A stretch of DNA of 64,000 nt from MVRE01 sp015660965 (GCA_050015095.1 JBEKCC010000005.1:67695-131694); one strand, 5' to 3'. Positions 26,106-34,686 are shown, numbered from the stretch's first letter. Translations and numbers: made by a program. The notes: generated by a model not told the origin, from the letters alone.

Positions 26106-26885
26106 ACGTGCATCGCCTTCACCACCCTCAACAATCGCACCTGCATGACCCATTCGTTTGTCCGGTGGCGCTGATTTTCCAGCTATGTAAGCAACAAGGG
26201 GGAGATCGGAATAGTTTGCTCCCTCCTCTTCGAGGTTCCCGCCAACTTCCCCAATTAATACTACTACTTTTGTCTGAGTATCCTTCTCAAAACGCTGGAG
26301 TACATCGATAAATGTCTGACCGATGACTGGATCACCTCCAATACCAACAACGGTACTCTGTCCGATACCGGCACGCGTCAGTTCATCAACTACTTCATAC
26401 GTGAGCGTACCACTGCGAGAGATAATACCAACATTACCCCGTGAAAAAAGCTGAGCCGGCATGATACCCATCTTTACTTCTCCAGGTGAAAGAAGTCCCG
26501 GGCAGTTTGGACCGATAACTGAACAGCCCTGCATCCATGCAAAGGCAATTGCCTTCATCGCATCGTGCACTGGGATGTGTTCAGTAATGGCAACGACAAG
26601 TTCGAGCCCAGCATTAGCTGCCTCCATGATCGAATCTCCAGCAGCGCCAGCAGGGACAAAAAGTACACTTGTAGTTGCATCGTGATCGTCTAATGCATCT
26701 TTAATGGTATTGTAAACGGGAACTCCATGGACCTGCTGACCACCCTTTCCTGGAGTGACACCGGCAACGACACCTTTTCCTCCAACATTGCGTGCATAGG
26801 TATTCATTAACCCGATGTGGAACTCCCCCTGCTTTCCTGTCGCACCAGTTACAAGAACCTTGGTGTTCCTGTCCCCATAGATCAT
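26010..26885 (-). CDS. sucD: Succinate-CoA ligase alpha subunit
   Basis: The alpha subunit of ADP-forming succinyl-CoA synthetase, which carries the CoA-binding domain and the phosphohistidine. At 291 residues it is full length, with TGATGKQGEFHIGLM (CoA-binding Rossmann loop), GVTPGKGG, FVPAGAAGDSIMEA, and the active-site His in MGHAGAIVEGGEGDA (GHAGA motif). It is the last gene of the fum-kor-suc operon and overlaps sucC by 4 bases. In methanogens with a reductive partial TCA branch the enzyme makes succinyl-CoA for 2-oxoglutarate synthesis. The antisense tail of polB2 overlaps its last 96 bases. Confidence 0.96.
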   Translation of the reverse strand: MIYGDRNTKVLVTGATGKQGEFHIGLMNTYARNVGGKGVVAGVTPGKGGQQVHGVPVYNTIKDALDDHDATTSVLFVPAGAAGDSIMEAANAGLELVVAITEHIPVHDAMKAIAFAWMQGCSVIGPNCPGLLSPGEVKMGIMPAQLFSRGNVGIISRSGTLTYEVVDELTRAGIGQSTVVGIGGDPVIGQTFIDVLQRFEKDTQTKVVVLIGEVGGNLEEEGANYSDLPLVAYIAGKSAPPDKRMGHAGAIVEGGEGDARSKIARLKKIGVPVAERPSDIPDLVRGLFKGC

Positions 26886-27967
26886 GTCGCCACCTCCACA
26901 GCCTTTTTAACGACAAGATCCATGGTGTCAAGCATTTCATATCCCTTGTCTGAGAGGAGCCGTCGACCCTCTACCTCGTTGGTGCCGGCAAGCCTGACAA
27001 TGACTTTCTGCGGGATTTCTGCGTCAATGATACCTCGTGCTACTTCATCGCAGCGGGTAATCCCACCAAGCAGGTTCACAACAATAACCTTGACAGAAGG
27101 AACGCTTGCAACTAACCGAACGGCATCCTTAACACGTCCGCTTTCAGCGCCACCGCCCACATCAAGGAAATTCGCCGCTTTCCCGCCATAGAACTCGATC
27201 AGGTCTAGTGTTGCCATCGTGAGTCCAGCACCATTCCCAATAACCCCAATCGATCCGTCAAGTTCAACGTACGAGAACCCGTTCTTTTCTGCTTCTCGCT
27301 CTCGTTCAGAAAGATCGCGATTGACTTTGATCCCCTGTCGATTAAGGGCATTGTCATCAATTATTATCTTGGCATCAGCTGCAAAGACGCCCTGTGGGGT
27401 TGTGGCAAGTGGATTGATCTCTGCAAGCACAGCATCTTTCGCGCAGAAAATATGGTATAACTTGTTAATTACCGGTCCAATTTCTTTCGGAGCAGTACCA
27501 ATAAGTTCTCGTACCATGAACGGCGGGATATCTCGCATGAGCGGAATTACTCCTGCTTTTCTGATCGCATCGGGATGTTCCTTTGCGGTAATTTCAATAT
27601 CAACACCCCCTCCATCGGTGAACAAAATGAGTGGCTGTTTGCTCGAGCGATCAACTGTTATAGAGACATAATACTCATGCTGGATTTCAAGACGTTGTTC
27701 AGCGAGGATCTCGCGAACCGGTAAGCCTTTAATTTTTTTCCCGAATAACTCACGAGCCTTCGCAATAGCATTGCGTTTATCGGCCATCACAATACCGCCG
27801 GCTTTTCCTCGGCTTCCAACATCAACCTGCGCCTTCAGCACAATACTGTTACCAAGTTCATCGAGATGCGAGAGGAGTTCATCTGCAGATCGAATGAAAA
27901 AACCAACAGGTACTGGTATCCCATTTTCTTTGAGAATCTTTTTTGCCTCATGCTCCAGTAGTTTCAC
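26882..27967 (-). CDS. sucC: Succinate-CoA ligase beta subunit
   Basis: The beta subunit with the ATP-grasp fold that binds nucleotide and magnesium. It has 361 residues, starting MKLLEHEAKKILKENGIPVP, with KAQVDVGSRGKAGGIVMAD in the ATP-grasp region, LAEINPLATTPQGVFAADAK (metal site), and the phosphate-binding GNGAGLTMATLDLIEFYGGK and FLDVGGGAES loops. Its start overlaps korC by 4 bases and its stop overlaps sucD by 4 bases, so the order korC-sucC-sucD is translationally coupled. This tight coupling supports a joint function with the oxidoreductase upstream, whose substrate is succinyl-CoA in the reductive direction. Confidence 0.96.
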   Translation of the reverse strand: MKLLEHEAKKILKENGIPVPVGFFIRSADELLSHLDELGNSIVLKAQVDVGSRGKAGGIVMADKRNAIAKARELFGKKIKGLPVREILAEQRLEIQHEYYVSITVDRSSKQPLILFTDGGGVDIEITAKEHPDAIRKAGVIPLMRDIPPFMVRELIGTAPKEIGPVINKLYHIFCAKDAVLAEINPLATTPQGVFAADAKIIIDDNALNRQGIKVNRDLSEREREAEKNGFSYVELDGSIGVIGNGAGLTMATLDLIEFYGGKAANFLDVGGGAESGRVKDAVRLVASVPSVKVIVVNLLGGITRCDEVARGIIDAEIPQKVIVRLAGTNEVEGRRLLSDKGYEMLDTMDLVVKKAVEVAT

Positions 27968-28509
27968 GGATTTTTACTCCCCGATTGTGCTGCAAGTTCG
28001 ATACCTTTTTTCATTGCTTTTGTATTGAGAGCCTCAGTGCCCTTCGGTACAGAATCTAAAATTGCTTTTTCAAGTGCAGGTTCTCCAACGATCTTTGTCG
28101 CTGTAATAAGTGCGCCTAACATTACGATGTTGGCGACAATGTCCCTTCCAAGCGTCTGTTTCGCTTCCTGTGTCGCTGGAATTTCATAATACGTGCATTT
28201 CGGGCGTGAATGTACAAGAGACGAATCAAGAACCATGACCGCACTTTCAGGAGCATTCGCTCCGTACTTTTCAAACCCTTCTTGAGACATGATCATAAAA
28301 ATATCGGGATTGGTCACTTTGGGGAAGAGAATGGGGTCGTCATCGATGATCAATGCACTCATCGATGCTCCGCCTCGCGCTTCTGGACCATACACTTGGG
28401 TTTGAACGGCGAATTTGTTGTCATACATTACCGCTGCCCTTCCAAGAATCACCGCAGATAATATAATACCTTGTCCACCAAAGCCCGAGAATCTTATCTC
28501 ATGTCTCAT
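27964..28509 (-). CDS. korC: 2-oxoglutarate:ferredoxin oxidoreductase gamma subunit
   Basis: The 181-residue gamma subunit of a 2-oxoacid:ferredoxin oxidoreductase. The opening RHEIRFSGFGGQGIILSAVI is the family signature, followed by VQTQVYGPEARGGASMSALI and later ANIVMLGALI. Gamma subunits complete the thiamine-diphosphate/iron-sulfur enzyme. Overlaps of 4 bases on both sides (korB and sucC) show it is part of one operon. Assignment to 2-oxoglutarate rather than pyruvate or branched-chain acids rests on linkage with sucCD and on the separate four-subunit layout. Confidence 0.93.
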   Translation of the reverse strand: MRHEIRFSGFGGQGIILSAVILGRAAVMYDNKFAVQTQVYGPEARGGASMSALIIDDDPILFPKVTNPDIFMIMSQEGFEKYGANAPESAVMVLDSSLVHSRPKCTYYEIPATQEAKQTLGRDIVANIVMLGALITATKIVGEPALEKAILDSVPKGTEALNTKAMKKGIELAAQSGSKNP

Positions 28510-29294
28510 GTTTTAACCCCCATTGCAGGTCGGTTGCGTCGAATAAGTTCGCCGATAATAAAGAAATCATCCGGAATATTTTCCCCCTGTTCGATCATTC
28601 GATCCCGTTTAGCCTTTAAAAGAGCATGCGTTTTGAGGGCCTCGACTTGATCGAGGACCTCTTTAAACTTATTCCGGCGACCGAAGTTTGTTGGACATTG
28701 TGTCATCGCTTCAATAAACGAAAAACCTGGGGTCTCTAACCCAACTTTTACTGCTTTCTCGAGTTCTTTCACATGGTAGGATGTCCACCGAGCGACATAA
28801 TTTGCACCCGCCGCTATTGCCAGCTCACATAGATCGAATGGCGACTCAGCGGATCCATAGGGAGTGGTTGTTGAAAAACACCCTTTTGGTGTTGTTGGAC
28901 TTCCTTGTCCTCCAGTCATGCCATAGATCTGGTTATTCATGCAGATTACAGTAATATCGATGTTCCGCCGGCACGCGTGGATAAAATGATTTCCACCGAT
29001 AGCTGCAAGGTCCCCGTCACCAGTGAATATAACAACGTTAAGTTTCGGATTTGCGAGCTTCACACCGGTCGCAAATGCAAGTGCCCTACCATGAGTTGTA
29101 TGGAGAGAATCAGTCACAATATATCCCGGCGCACGGGAGGAACACCCGATACCTGAAATAAAAACGGTCTCGTCTTTATTCCAATTCATCTGATCAATAG
29201 CAGCGAGAGTACAATTAATGATTGTACCATTCCCGCAACCTGCACAATAAATATGGGGAAGTCGGTCCTTACGGAACCAGTCCTCGTACGTCAT
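28506..29294 (-). CDS. korB: 2-oxoglutarate:ferredoxin oxidoreductase beta subunit
   Basis: The 262-residue thiamine-diphosphate-binding beta subunit. It shows HIYCAGCGNGTIINCTLAAI near the start, GIGCSSRAPGYI, HTTHGRALAFATGVKLANP, and the ThDP-magnesium motif GDGDLAAIGGNHFIHACRRN followed by NNQIYGMTGGQGSPTTP. The cysteines CAGC and GCSS are the usual cluster ligands for this subunit type. Start and stop overlap korA and korC by 4 bases each. Together with korA it decarboxylates or, in autotrophic methanogens, reductively carboxylates succinyl-CoA using reduced ferredoxin. Confidence 0.95.
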   Translation of the reverse strand: MTYEDWFRKDRLPHIYCAGCGNGTIINCTLAAIDQMNWNKDETVFISGIGCSSRAPGYIVTDSLHTTHGRALAFATGVKLANPKLNVVIFTGDGDLAAIGGNHFIHACRRNIDITVICMNNQIYGMTGGQGSPTTPKGCFSTTTPYGSAESPFDLCELAIAAGANYVARWTSYHVKELEKAVKVGLETPGFSFIEAMTQCPTNFGRRNKFKEVLDQVEALKTHALLKAKRDRMIEQGENIPDDFFIIGELIRRNRPAMGVKT

Positions 29295-30391
29295 CGGTTC
29301 ACCACCAATGCAGCCTCAAGTTCCTCTGGCAAATGGAGATCGCCCCCGAGTTTTGGTAGGCTGATGACCGGTACATTCACATGCCGTTCAATCTCTCGGG
29401 CAATCTGCCCCATATTCAGTTCAGGTACGAGAAATTCACGGACATTCTTGAATTTTTTCAGCGCATCTTCAGCAAATGGCCAGATCGTTCGAAGTCGGAG
29501 GAAGCCAATGTCTTCAGTGTTCCTATCATGTAATACTTGTTGGACTGTCCTGACCGGTGCGCCATAGGAGACAAATACTTTCTCCGCATCAGGATTGATC
29601 ACGTCATAATCGGCGATGGCAGTCCTCGCATTCTCAATCTTATCTACGAGCCTTTTGACAAGATGTGCATGGACATTCGGATTCGTTGTACAGGGATACC
29701 CCCGCTCATCATGAGTCAATCCAGTTACATGCACACCATGACCTTTTCCAAAGGTAGCAAAGCCAGGTATGAGATTTTCATTGGGGTGAAATGGGAGCAC
29801 ACCCTTTTCCAACTCTCGGCGTGGAACCTGTTCGATCTTATCAGGAAGGGTAATCCTTTCACGCATGTGCCCGACAATCTCATCCGCCATTAAAAAAACT
29901 GGCACACGATACTGGTCAGCGAGATTAAACGATTTTGCAGTGAGTTCATACATTTCTTGAACAGTCGCAGGAGCGAGTGCGATGATGCTATAATCTCCAT
30001 GAGACCCGAACCGACACTGCATCATATCCCCTTGTGCTGCCATTGTCGGTTGACCAGTTGATGGGCCACCACGTTGGACATTTACAATAACACAAGGGGT
30101 CTCGGTCATCGCTGCAAAACCGATATTCTCCATCATCAGTGAAAATCCAGGTCCACTCGTGGAGGTCATCGCTCGAGCACCGGTCCATGAAGCACCGATG
30201 ATTGCCGCCATACTTGCGATTTCGTCTTCCATCTGAACAAAAACACCGTTTCTTTTCGGGAGTTTAGCTGCAATATGTTCGGCAACTTCTGTTGACGGGG
30301 TAATTGGATAACCTGCAAAAAATTGGCAACCCGCAGCAAGCGCTCCTTCAGCACAGGCAGTATTTCCCTGCCAAAACTCAATCTTTGTCAA
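29291..30391 (-). CDS. korA: 2-oxoglutarate:ferredoxin oxidoreductase alpha subunit
   Basis: The 366-residue alpha subunit. It begins with WQGNTACAEGALAAGCQFFA and contains the family motif GYPITPSTEVAEHIA (YPITPS), FVQMEDEIASMAAIIGASWT, SGPGFSLMMENIGFA, VNVQRGGPSTGQPT, and the C-terminal domain II segment VSYGAPVRTVQQVL. Overlaps of 4 bases with korD and korB place it second in the kor set. Other 2-oxoacid oxidoreductases share these motifs, so the 2-oxoglutarate assignment relies on neighbours sucCD and fumarase. Confidence 0.95.
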   Translation of the reverse strand: MTKIEFWQGNTACAEGALAAGCQFFAGYPITPSTEVAEHIAAKLPKRNGVFVQMEDEIASMAAIIGASWTGARAMTSTSGPGFSLMMENIGFAAMTETPCVIVNVQRGGPSTGQPTMAAQGDMMQCRFGSHGDYSIIALAPATVQEMYELTAKSFNLADQYRVPVFLMADEIVGHMRERITLPDKIEQVPRRELEKGVLPFHPNENLIPGFATFGKGHGVHVTGLTHDERGYPCTTNPNVHAHLVKRLVDKIENARTAIADYDVINPDAEKVFVSYGAPVRTVQQVLHDRNTEDIGFLRLRTIWPFAEDALKKFKNVREFLVPELNMGQIAREIERHVNVPVISLPKLGGDLHLPEELEAALVVNR

Positions 30392-30660
30392 TATTCTATC
30401 GCCACCTTCTTAGGTTCATACGGTTGTTCCTCTTCCCAGTGAATTGCTTGGTCAGGACAGGTAAGCTGACAGACACCACATAACGTTCTCCCATAGAGGC
30501 GTTGGAGCCGACAATTCGCACAGCGTTCAGGACGGTCTAACTCAGGAACCACAATCCCGCGAAGGTTTGGTTTTTTTCCTTCCTTAAAAATTTTATATGG
30601 ACAAATTTTTGTACAGAGATTACAGCCCTTACAGCGGGTCTCGTCAATCACGAGTTTCAT
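30388..30660 (-). CDS. korD: 2-oxoglutarate:ferredoxin oxidoreductase delta subunit (4Fe-4S ferredoxin)
   Basis: A 90-residue ferredoxin-type delta subunit. One complete cluster motif CKGCNLCTKICPYKIF (residues about 10-25) is followed by a second, wider set: CANCRLQRLYGRTLCGVCQL with TCP, typical for KorD proteins with a stretched second site. It passes electrons between the catalytic core and ferredoxin. It is the first kor gene, 71 bases downstream of the fumarase beta subunit, and overlaps korA by 4 bases. Confidence 0.93.
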   Translation of the reverse strand: MKLVIDETRCKGCNLCTKICPYKIFKEGKKPNLRGIVVPELDRPERCANCRLQRLYGRTLCGVCQLTCPDQAIHWEEEQPYEPKKVAIEY

Positions 30661-30731
30661 GTAATGAGTCCTATCGTATGAATGTGCATTTTAAGAGGAA
30701 TAAAACCTATTTATTGCGATATGCCCTAAAA

Positions 30732-31283
30732 TCAGTTCAAAGGTTTCTGATATCGTTCAAACCTCTTTTTTGCTTGGGATCGCACCGTTTCGAACAGATC
30801 ATTCCCGTGTGCATCAATCCCCACAATAAGAGGGAGCCGATCCAGCTCGATCACCCAGACAGCCTCTGCCATGCCGAGATCCTCAAAATAGACACCCCGA
30901 AGTGTCATATGTGTTGCAGCAAGGGCAGCACAGCCTCCCGTGATTGCAAAGTACACTGCGCGGTTACGAAGCTGTTCACGAACTTCCCGCCCCATTCCAC
31001 CTTTACCGATTAGAGCCCTGACACCTTTGTCTAGCAAAAATCCCGTGAGATTGTTCATTCGTGCAGATGTTGTTGGACCAGCGGCAATAACGCGGTCGTT
31101 TTGAATAACCGGTCCGCAGTGATAAATCACCGCACCTTTAGGATCGAACGGTATTCCTTCCTTTTTCATCCGGAGATGCGCTTCGTCGCGAGCTGTATAC
31201 ACAATACCGGAAAGTTCGACATGAGCACCGGCTTTTAACTGTAAGACTTCATCAGCGAGAGGGGTTTGTAACGTAATCGTCAC
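30732..31283 (-). CDS. Class I fumarate hydratase, beta (C-terminal) subunit
   Basis: The C-terminal half-subunit of the iron-sulfur class I fumarase (FumA/tartrate dehydratase family), here as a separate 183-residue chain. I start it at GTG 31281-31283 (MTITLQTPLADEVLQLKAG), which overlaps the alpha-subunit stop by 4 bases; the open frame back to 31361 is a shadow of the alpha gene. Motifs are YTARDEAHLRM, AVIYHCGPVIQ, AAGPTTSARMNNLTGFLLDK and IGKGGMGREV. It hydrates fumarate to malate or the reverse. In this operon it would feed fumarate into the reductive branch towards succinate. Confidence 0.93.
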   Translation of the reverse strand: MTITLQTPLADEVLQLKAGAHVELSGIVYTARDEAHLRMKKEGIPFDPKGAVIYHCGPVIQNDRVIAAGPTTSARMNNLTGFLLDKGVRALIGKGGMGREVREQLRNRAVYFAITGGCAALAATHMTLRGVYFEDLGMAEAVWVIELDRLPLIVGIDAHGNDLFETVRSQAKKRFERYQKPLN

Positions 31284-32116
31284 CAGATGACCTCCTTTGT
31301 CGCCCGACGGCATGCCCAGCACTGAACATTCACCGCAACCGGTAAGGACGCCGTATGACATGCTGCTGTCTTTACCTTAACTGCGAGTGCGGTTTTATCA
31401 CCACCAAGACCCATCGGTCCAATGCCAAGCCGGTTCACTGCATCGCAGAGTTGTTGTTCAAATGGAGTCATCTGATCGATTGGAAGGAGGAGAGATTCTT
31501 TTGCCAGCGTTGCAGCTCCATCAAAGGTTCCACCAATTCCAACACCAAGGACAACGGGAGGACACGGTTTACCTCCCGCTTCAAGAACGGTCTCAACAAC
31601 AAATTTTTCAATCTCATTCTTCTGGGAGGGAAGGAGCATTGTGATCCGTGAGACATTTTCTGCTCCGGCACCTTTTGGAAGAATCGTTACGGTAAATCGT
31701 TCTCCGGGTTTGACATGAATTGCAGGCATACCTACACCGGTATTATCATTTGTGTTATGACGAGTGAGAGGATCGACGACATTTGGTCTTAAAGGAACTT
31801 TCAATGTTGCCTGTCGAACCCCATCGGCTATAGCGTCATAGATGTCATCCGCGAGAGGAATTGTGGGAGGAATCGTAAGGTACACGATAGGCACACCTGT
31901 ATCCTGGCAAAGAGGGACCGCGAGACGCTCTGCTGCAGCGATATTACGGGCAATATTGGCGAATTCACCTTTTGCTACAGGATTTGTTTCGGTTGCACTT
32001 GCCCGTTCAATAGCACGTTTTACATCAGGAGGTAGCCAGATTACCGCTTCCCGCAGGGCTTCCGATGTTGCTGTACTTAGAGCTTGAAGCACAGCGGTTC
32101 TGTCCGATTTAACCAT
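31280..32116 (-). CDS. Class I fumarate hydratase, alpha (N-terminal) subunit
   Basis: The iron-sulfur-cluster-bearing 278-residue alpha subunit. Characteristic segments are AERLAVPLCQDTGVPIVYLT (first cluster Cys), RHNTNDNTGVGMPAIHV, ILPKGAGAENVSRITMLLPS, and GVGIGGTFDGAATLAKESLL. The C-terminal Cys residues in KTAACHTASLPVAVNVQCWACR complete the 4Fe-4S site; I quote them as two parts of one stretch of the tail. It is the first gene of the fum-kor-suc operon; the promoter should lie at 32117-32180, where an AT-rich stretch occurs. The enzyme is oxygen-sensitive, as expected in a strict anaerobe. Confidence 0.94.
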   Translation of the reverse strand: MVKSDRTAVLQALSTATSEALREAVIWLPPDVKRAIERASATETNPVAKGEFANIARNIAAAERLAVPLCQDTGVPIVYLTIPPTIPLADDIYDAIADGVRQATLKVPLRPNVVDPLTRHNTNDNTGVGMPAIHVKPGERFTVTILPKGAGAENVSRITMLLPSQKNEIEKFVVETVLEAGGKPCPPVVLGVGIGGTFDGAATLAKESLLLPIDQMTPFEQQLCDAVNRLGIGPMGLGGDKTALAVKVKTAACHTASLPVAVNVQCWACRRATKEVIW

Positions 32117-32222
32117 TAACAGTAGTGAGAAAAGAACGGAAATAATGATTTGGATGTGTAGGTTTTTGCAAATAAAAATGTAAAAAAAACGATATTTAAA
32201 AAAAATATACGATTTTTAAGGA

Positions 32223-32999
32223 TTATTTCGTTCCCTTTCTGCCTTTTGCTGGTTTGCCACCCTTTGCCGACTCTTCAGGTGCTTTCGCTGCAGCAGGAGC
32301 GGCTCCTTTCTTTTCCTCATCAGCTTTTACCGGCTCTTTCCCCTTTACAGGTTCCTTACCCTTTACAGGTTCCTTTCCTTTTACCGGCTCCTTACCAGCT
32401 GGAACTTCTTTTTCCGTTGGTTCCTCGGCAGCAACAACCGGTGCAGCAACAACTTTGTCTTCCGCGAACTTTGGTGTCACGATTCTTCCACTGACCTTGA
32501 TTGTGCTCACTTTGAGATGTGAGGAGGATGGTAGCTTGTGCCCGCCATGGCGGAGCGCATCTTTGACCTTGTCAAGATATTGTGGAAATGAAAAAACAGA
32601 TACAATTCGCTGGTTTGCTTCGACCCTTGCAGCGGTACCGACAGCTTTGCCAAATGAGAGGCGCATCCCTTCTGAGACACGGTCTGCACCAGCACCGGTA
32701 GCCTGTTTATTCTCGCGCAGGACGTGATGCGGGTAGACTCGAACCTTAAAGTGGAAATTCGCCCTACCGACCTCCTTCATCAGTCTTCGGTTTATACTGA
32801 TACGAGCTGCTTCAAGTGCACTATGACGGATCTGGCAGGACTCTTCAACTATTAGATCAACCTGAGTGGGAAATTCCTGGGCGAGGTTCCCCATTTCAAA
32901 CTGAACTATCTTGCTTCCCGGCACACCACCCATGTATTCGCGGCGAGTGTATGCCTTCTTTGCAAGGTTCCTATACATCTTTCCTGGTTTTCTTACCAT
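32223..32999 (-). CDS. rpl10e: 50S ribosomal protein L10e (uL16) with repetitive Lys/Ala-rich C-terminal extension
   Basis: L10e (uL16) sits at the A-site finger region of the large ribosomal subunit. The first roughly 165 residues are a normal L10e: MVRKPGKMYRNLAKKAYTRR, EYMGGVPGSKIVQFEMGN, RHSALEAARISINRRLMKE, FKVRVYPHHVLRENKQATGA, GADRVSEGMRLSFGKAVGTA. After it comes an unusual tail of about 85 residues, rich in Ala, Glu, Lys and Pro, with four copies of GKEPVK encoded by four 18-base tandem repeats (32326-32397) and ending GKPAKGRKGTK. The normal family length is about 165-175. An AGGAG ribosome site precedes the ATG. The tail is probably disordered and could reach rRNA or bind factors. 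Confidence 0.93.
   Translation of the reverse strand: MVRKPGKMYRNLAKKAYTRREYMGGVPGSKIVQFEMGNLAQEFPTQVDLIVEESCQIRHSALEAARISINRRLMKEVGRANFHFKVRVYPHHVLRENKQATGAGADRVSEGMRLSFGKAVGTAARVEANQRIVSVFSFPQYLDKVKDALRHGGHKLPSSSHLKVSTIKVSGRIVTPKFAEDKVVAAPVVAAEEPTEKEVPAGKEPVKGKEPVKGKEPVKGKEPVKADEEKKGAAPAAAKAPEESAKGGKPAKGRKGTK
32326..32397 (-). repeat. Tandem 18-base repeat (4 copies) in the L10e gene
   Basis: Four directly repeated 18-base units (32326-32343, 32344-32361, 32362-32379, 32380-32397) encode PVKGKE-type hexapeptides. Units differ by a few third-position changes, so they have diverged since duplication while keeping the peptide. Confidence 0.9.
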
Positions 33000-33113
33000 C
33001 GCGTTCGACTCCTATGAAATATCGTTAAAAGCGGGCATAAAAATCCAAAAACGAATAGAAATTCATGCCGGTACGCTTCACAAACTGCTTTAATAAAATG
33101 GAGATGGGGCGTA

Positions 33114-33899
33114 TTAAACCTTACTGGAAAGTTCATTCTGGAGTGTACATTTTGGCTGATTGATAAGATCAAGAACCAAACGCCTCACTTTTGCAAATTC
33201 TACACTCGTCCGGTCCCGTGGCCTGGGCTGATCGATTGAGAAGATCTCACAAATCCGCCCAGGACGCGGGGTCAGGACGATAATACGATCCGCCAGATAA
33301 ACCGCCTCGTCGACGCTGTGGGTAACAAAAATGATCGTCTTTTTGGTCTTCCCCCAGATATTGAGGAGCTCGTGCTGAAGCATGTTCCGGGTTTGGGCAT
33401 CGAGCGCCCCAAACGGCTCGTCCATCAAAAGGACTACCGGGTCAAGCGCGAGCGCCCGGGCAACAGCGACCCGCTGCCGCATCCCACCGGAGAGCTCGGA
33501 TGGGTAGCTCTTTGCAAACAGGGTTAAGCCAACGAGATCGAGATACTGTTCCGCGAGCCGGTACCGCTCGTCCCTCTCCATTCCCCGCATCTCGAGGCCG
33601 AACGCGACATTGTCGAGCACGCTTCTCCATGGGAATAGCGAGTATTCCTGGAATACGATCCCGATCTTTGCATCCGGTCCGGTGATCCGTTCGTTATCCA
33701 GCAGGATCTCGCCGCCCGTTGCAGTATCCAGCCCGGCGATCATTCTTAGAAGCGTGGTCTTGCCGCATCCGGACGAACCGAGGATGCAGACGAACTCCTT
33801 GTCGCTGACGGTAAGGCTGAGGTTGTCGATCGCGGCGAGGATTGTCCCGTCATCCCGGGAAAACGACTGGTTGAGGTCGTGGATCACAAGGTCGCCCAT
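33114..33899 (-). CDS. ABC importer ATP-binding protein, nitrate/sulfonate/taurine type
   Basis: A 261-residue ATPase of the SsuB/TauB/NrtD group. It has Walker A LGSSGCGKTTLLRMIAGL, Q-loop FQEYSLFPWRSVLDN, signature LSGGMRQRVAVARALALDP, Walker B VVLLMDEPFGALD, and H-loop IIFVTHSVDEAVYLADRI. It drives uptake by the permease (1 base upstream) and the lipoprotein at 34822. The G+C content and codon use of 33.1-35.8 kb are visibly higher than neighbouring genes, which suggests recent transfer. Substrate unknown: sulfonates including coenzyme M, taurine, or nitrate-like anions are the family options. Confidence 0.92.
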   Translation of the reverse strand: MGDLVIHDLNQSFSRDDGTILAAIDNLSLTVSDKEFVCILGSSGCGKTTLLRMIAGLDTATGGEILLDNERITGPDAKIGIVFQEYSLFPWRSVLDNVAFGLEMRGMERDERYRLAEQYLDLVGLTLFAKSYPSELSGGMRQRVAVARALALDPVVLLMDEPFGALDAQTRNMLQHELLNIWGKTKKTIIFVTHSVDEAVYLADRIIVLTPRPGRICEIFSIDQPRPRDRTSVEFAKVRRLVLDLINQPKCTLQNELSSKV

Positions 33900-33900
33900 C

Positions 33901-34686
33901 TTACGCCACCTCCCCGGTTCGCCATTTCAGAAACTGCCGGTCAATGTAATACCGGAATATCATATCGAAGAAGAGGCCGATCAGGCCGAGGAGGAGCATG
34001 TAGACGACGACGCAGTCCATCCTGTGGAGGTTGTAATACTGCCAGAGGTTCTTCCCAAGCCCGTAATTCGAGACCCCGAAGAGCTCGGCAGCAACAAGGC
34101 ACATCCAGCCAACCCCGGTTGCAATCCGGATGCCGGCGGCAATAGAGGGGAGCGCTGACGGGAATGCAATGTACCGGATAAGGTCCCAGTTCTTTGTGCA
34201 CCCGAGCATCTTTCCCGCTTCGACAAAGATCCTAGGGACGCTCCGGAACCCGCTGTAGGTATTGATGATGACCGGGAAGACGGACCCGATAAAAATGACA
34301 AAACCCGCAGAGTACATGGTCAGGCCAAACCAGATGATGGCAAACGGGATCCAGGCGAGGGGGGGGATGGGACGGAGGATCTCGATAACCGGGTCGAGAA
34401 ACGCATCGAACTTCCGGCTCCATCCCATACCAATCCCGATGGGGATGCCGATGATCAGTGCGGCGCCGAGCCCGAGGCCGAAGTGGACGAGACTTGCCTG
34501 GAAGTCAAGAAACAGTGTGCCATTGCGCAGGAGATCCAAAAACGCGGAGAAGACATCCGTTGGTGAAGGCATGATGAAGGGGTACCTGATGATCAGTGCG
34601 GCGATTATTTCCCAGACTATAAGCCCGAGCAGGATCGCAAAGACCCCGAGCCACCGGTTCTTATGATTCAGCTCATGATTACCCAT
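33901..34686 (-). CDS. ABC importer permease, nitrate/sulfonate/taurine type
   Basis: A 261-residue BPD_transp_1 permease of the SsuC/TauC group. I start it at ATG 34684-34686 (MGNHELNHKNRWLGV), preceded by GAGGAT; a TTG at 34716 is weaker. Six membrane helices are visible, beginning VFAILLGLIVWEIIAALI. The cytoplasmic EAA loop EAGKMLGCTKNWDLIRYIAF contacts the ATPase. The gene is immediately upstream of the ATPase gene and 135 bases downstream of the binding-protein gene, all on the minus strand. High G+C like its partners. Confidence 0.9.
   Translation of the reverse strand: MGNHELNHKNRWLGVFAILLGLIVWEIIAALIIRYPFIMPSPTDVFSAFLDLLRNGTLFLDFQASLVHFGLGLGAALIIGIPIGIGMGWSRKFDAFLDPVIEILRPIPPLAWIPFAIIWFGLTMYSAGFVIFIGSVFPVIINTYSGFRSVPRIFVEAGKMLGCTKNWDLIRYIAFPSALPSIAAGIRIATGVGWMCLVAAELFGVSNYGLGKNLWQYYNLHRMDCVVVYMLLLGLIGLFFDMIFRYYIDRQFLKWRTGEVA

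Noticed and set aside
31284..31361. Longer start for fumarase beta
   Set aside because: The GTG at 31283 gives a GTGA overlap like its neighbours; the extension is antisense-free shadow of the alpha subunit.
32326..32397. Tandem repeats as a CRISPR array
   Set aside because: The 18-base units are contiguous, without spacers, and encode a repeated hexapeptide within L10e.
33879..34301. Several overlapping open frames in the ABC permease and ATPase region on both strands
   Set aside because: High G+C removes stop codons by chance; compositions are Arg/Pro/Ser-rich and the real genes have clear transporter motifs.
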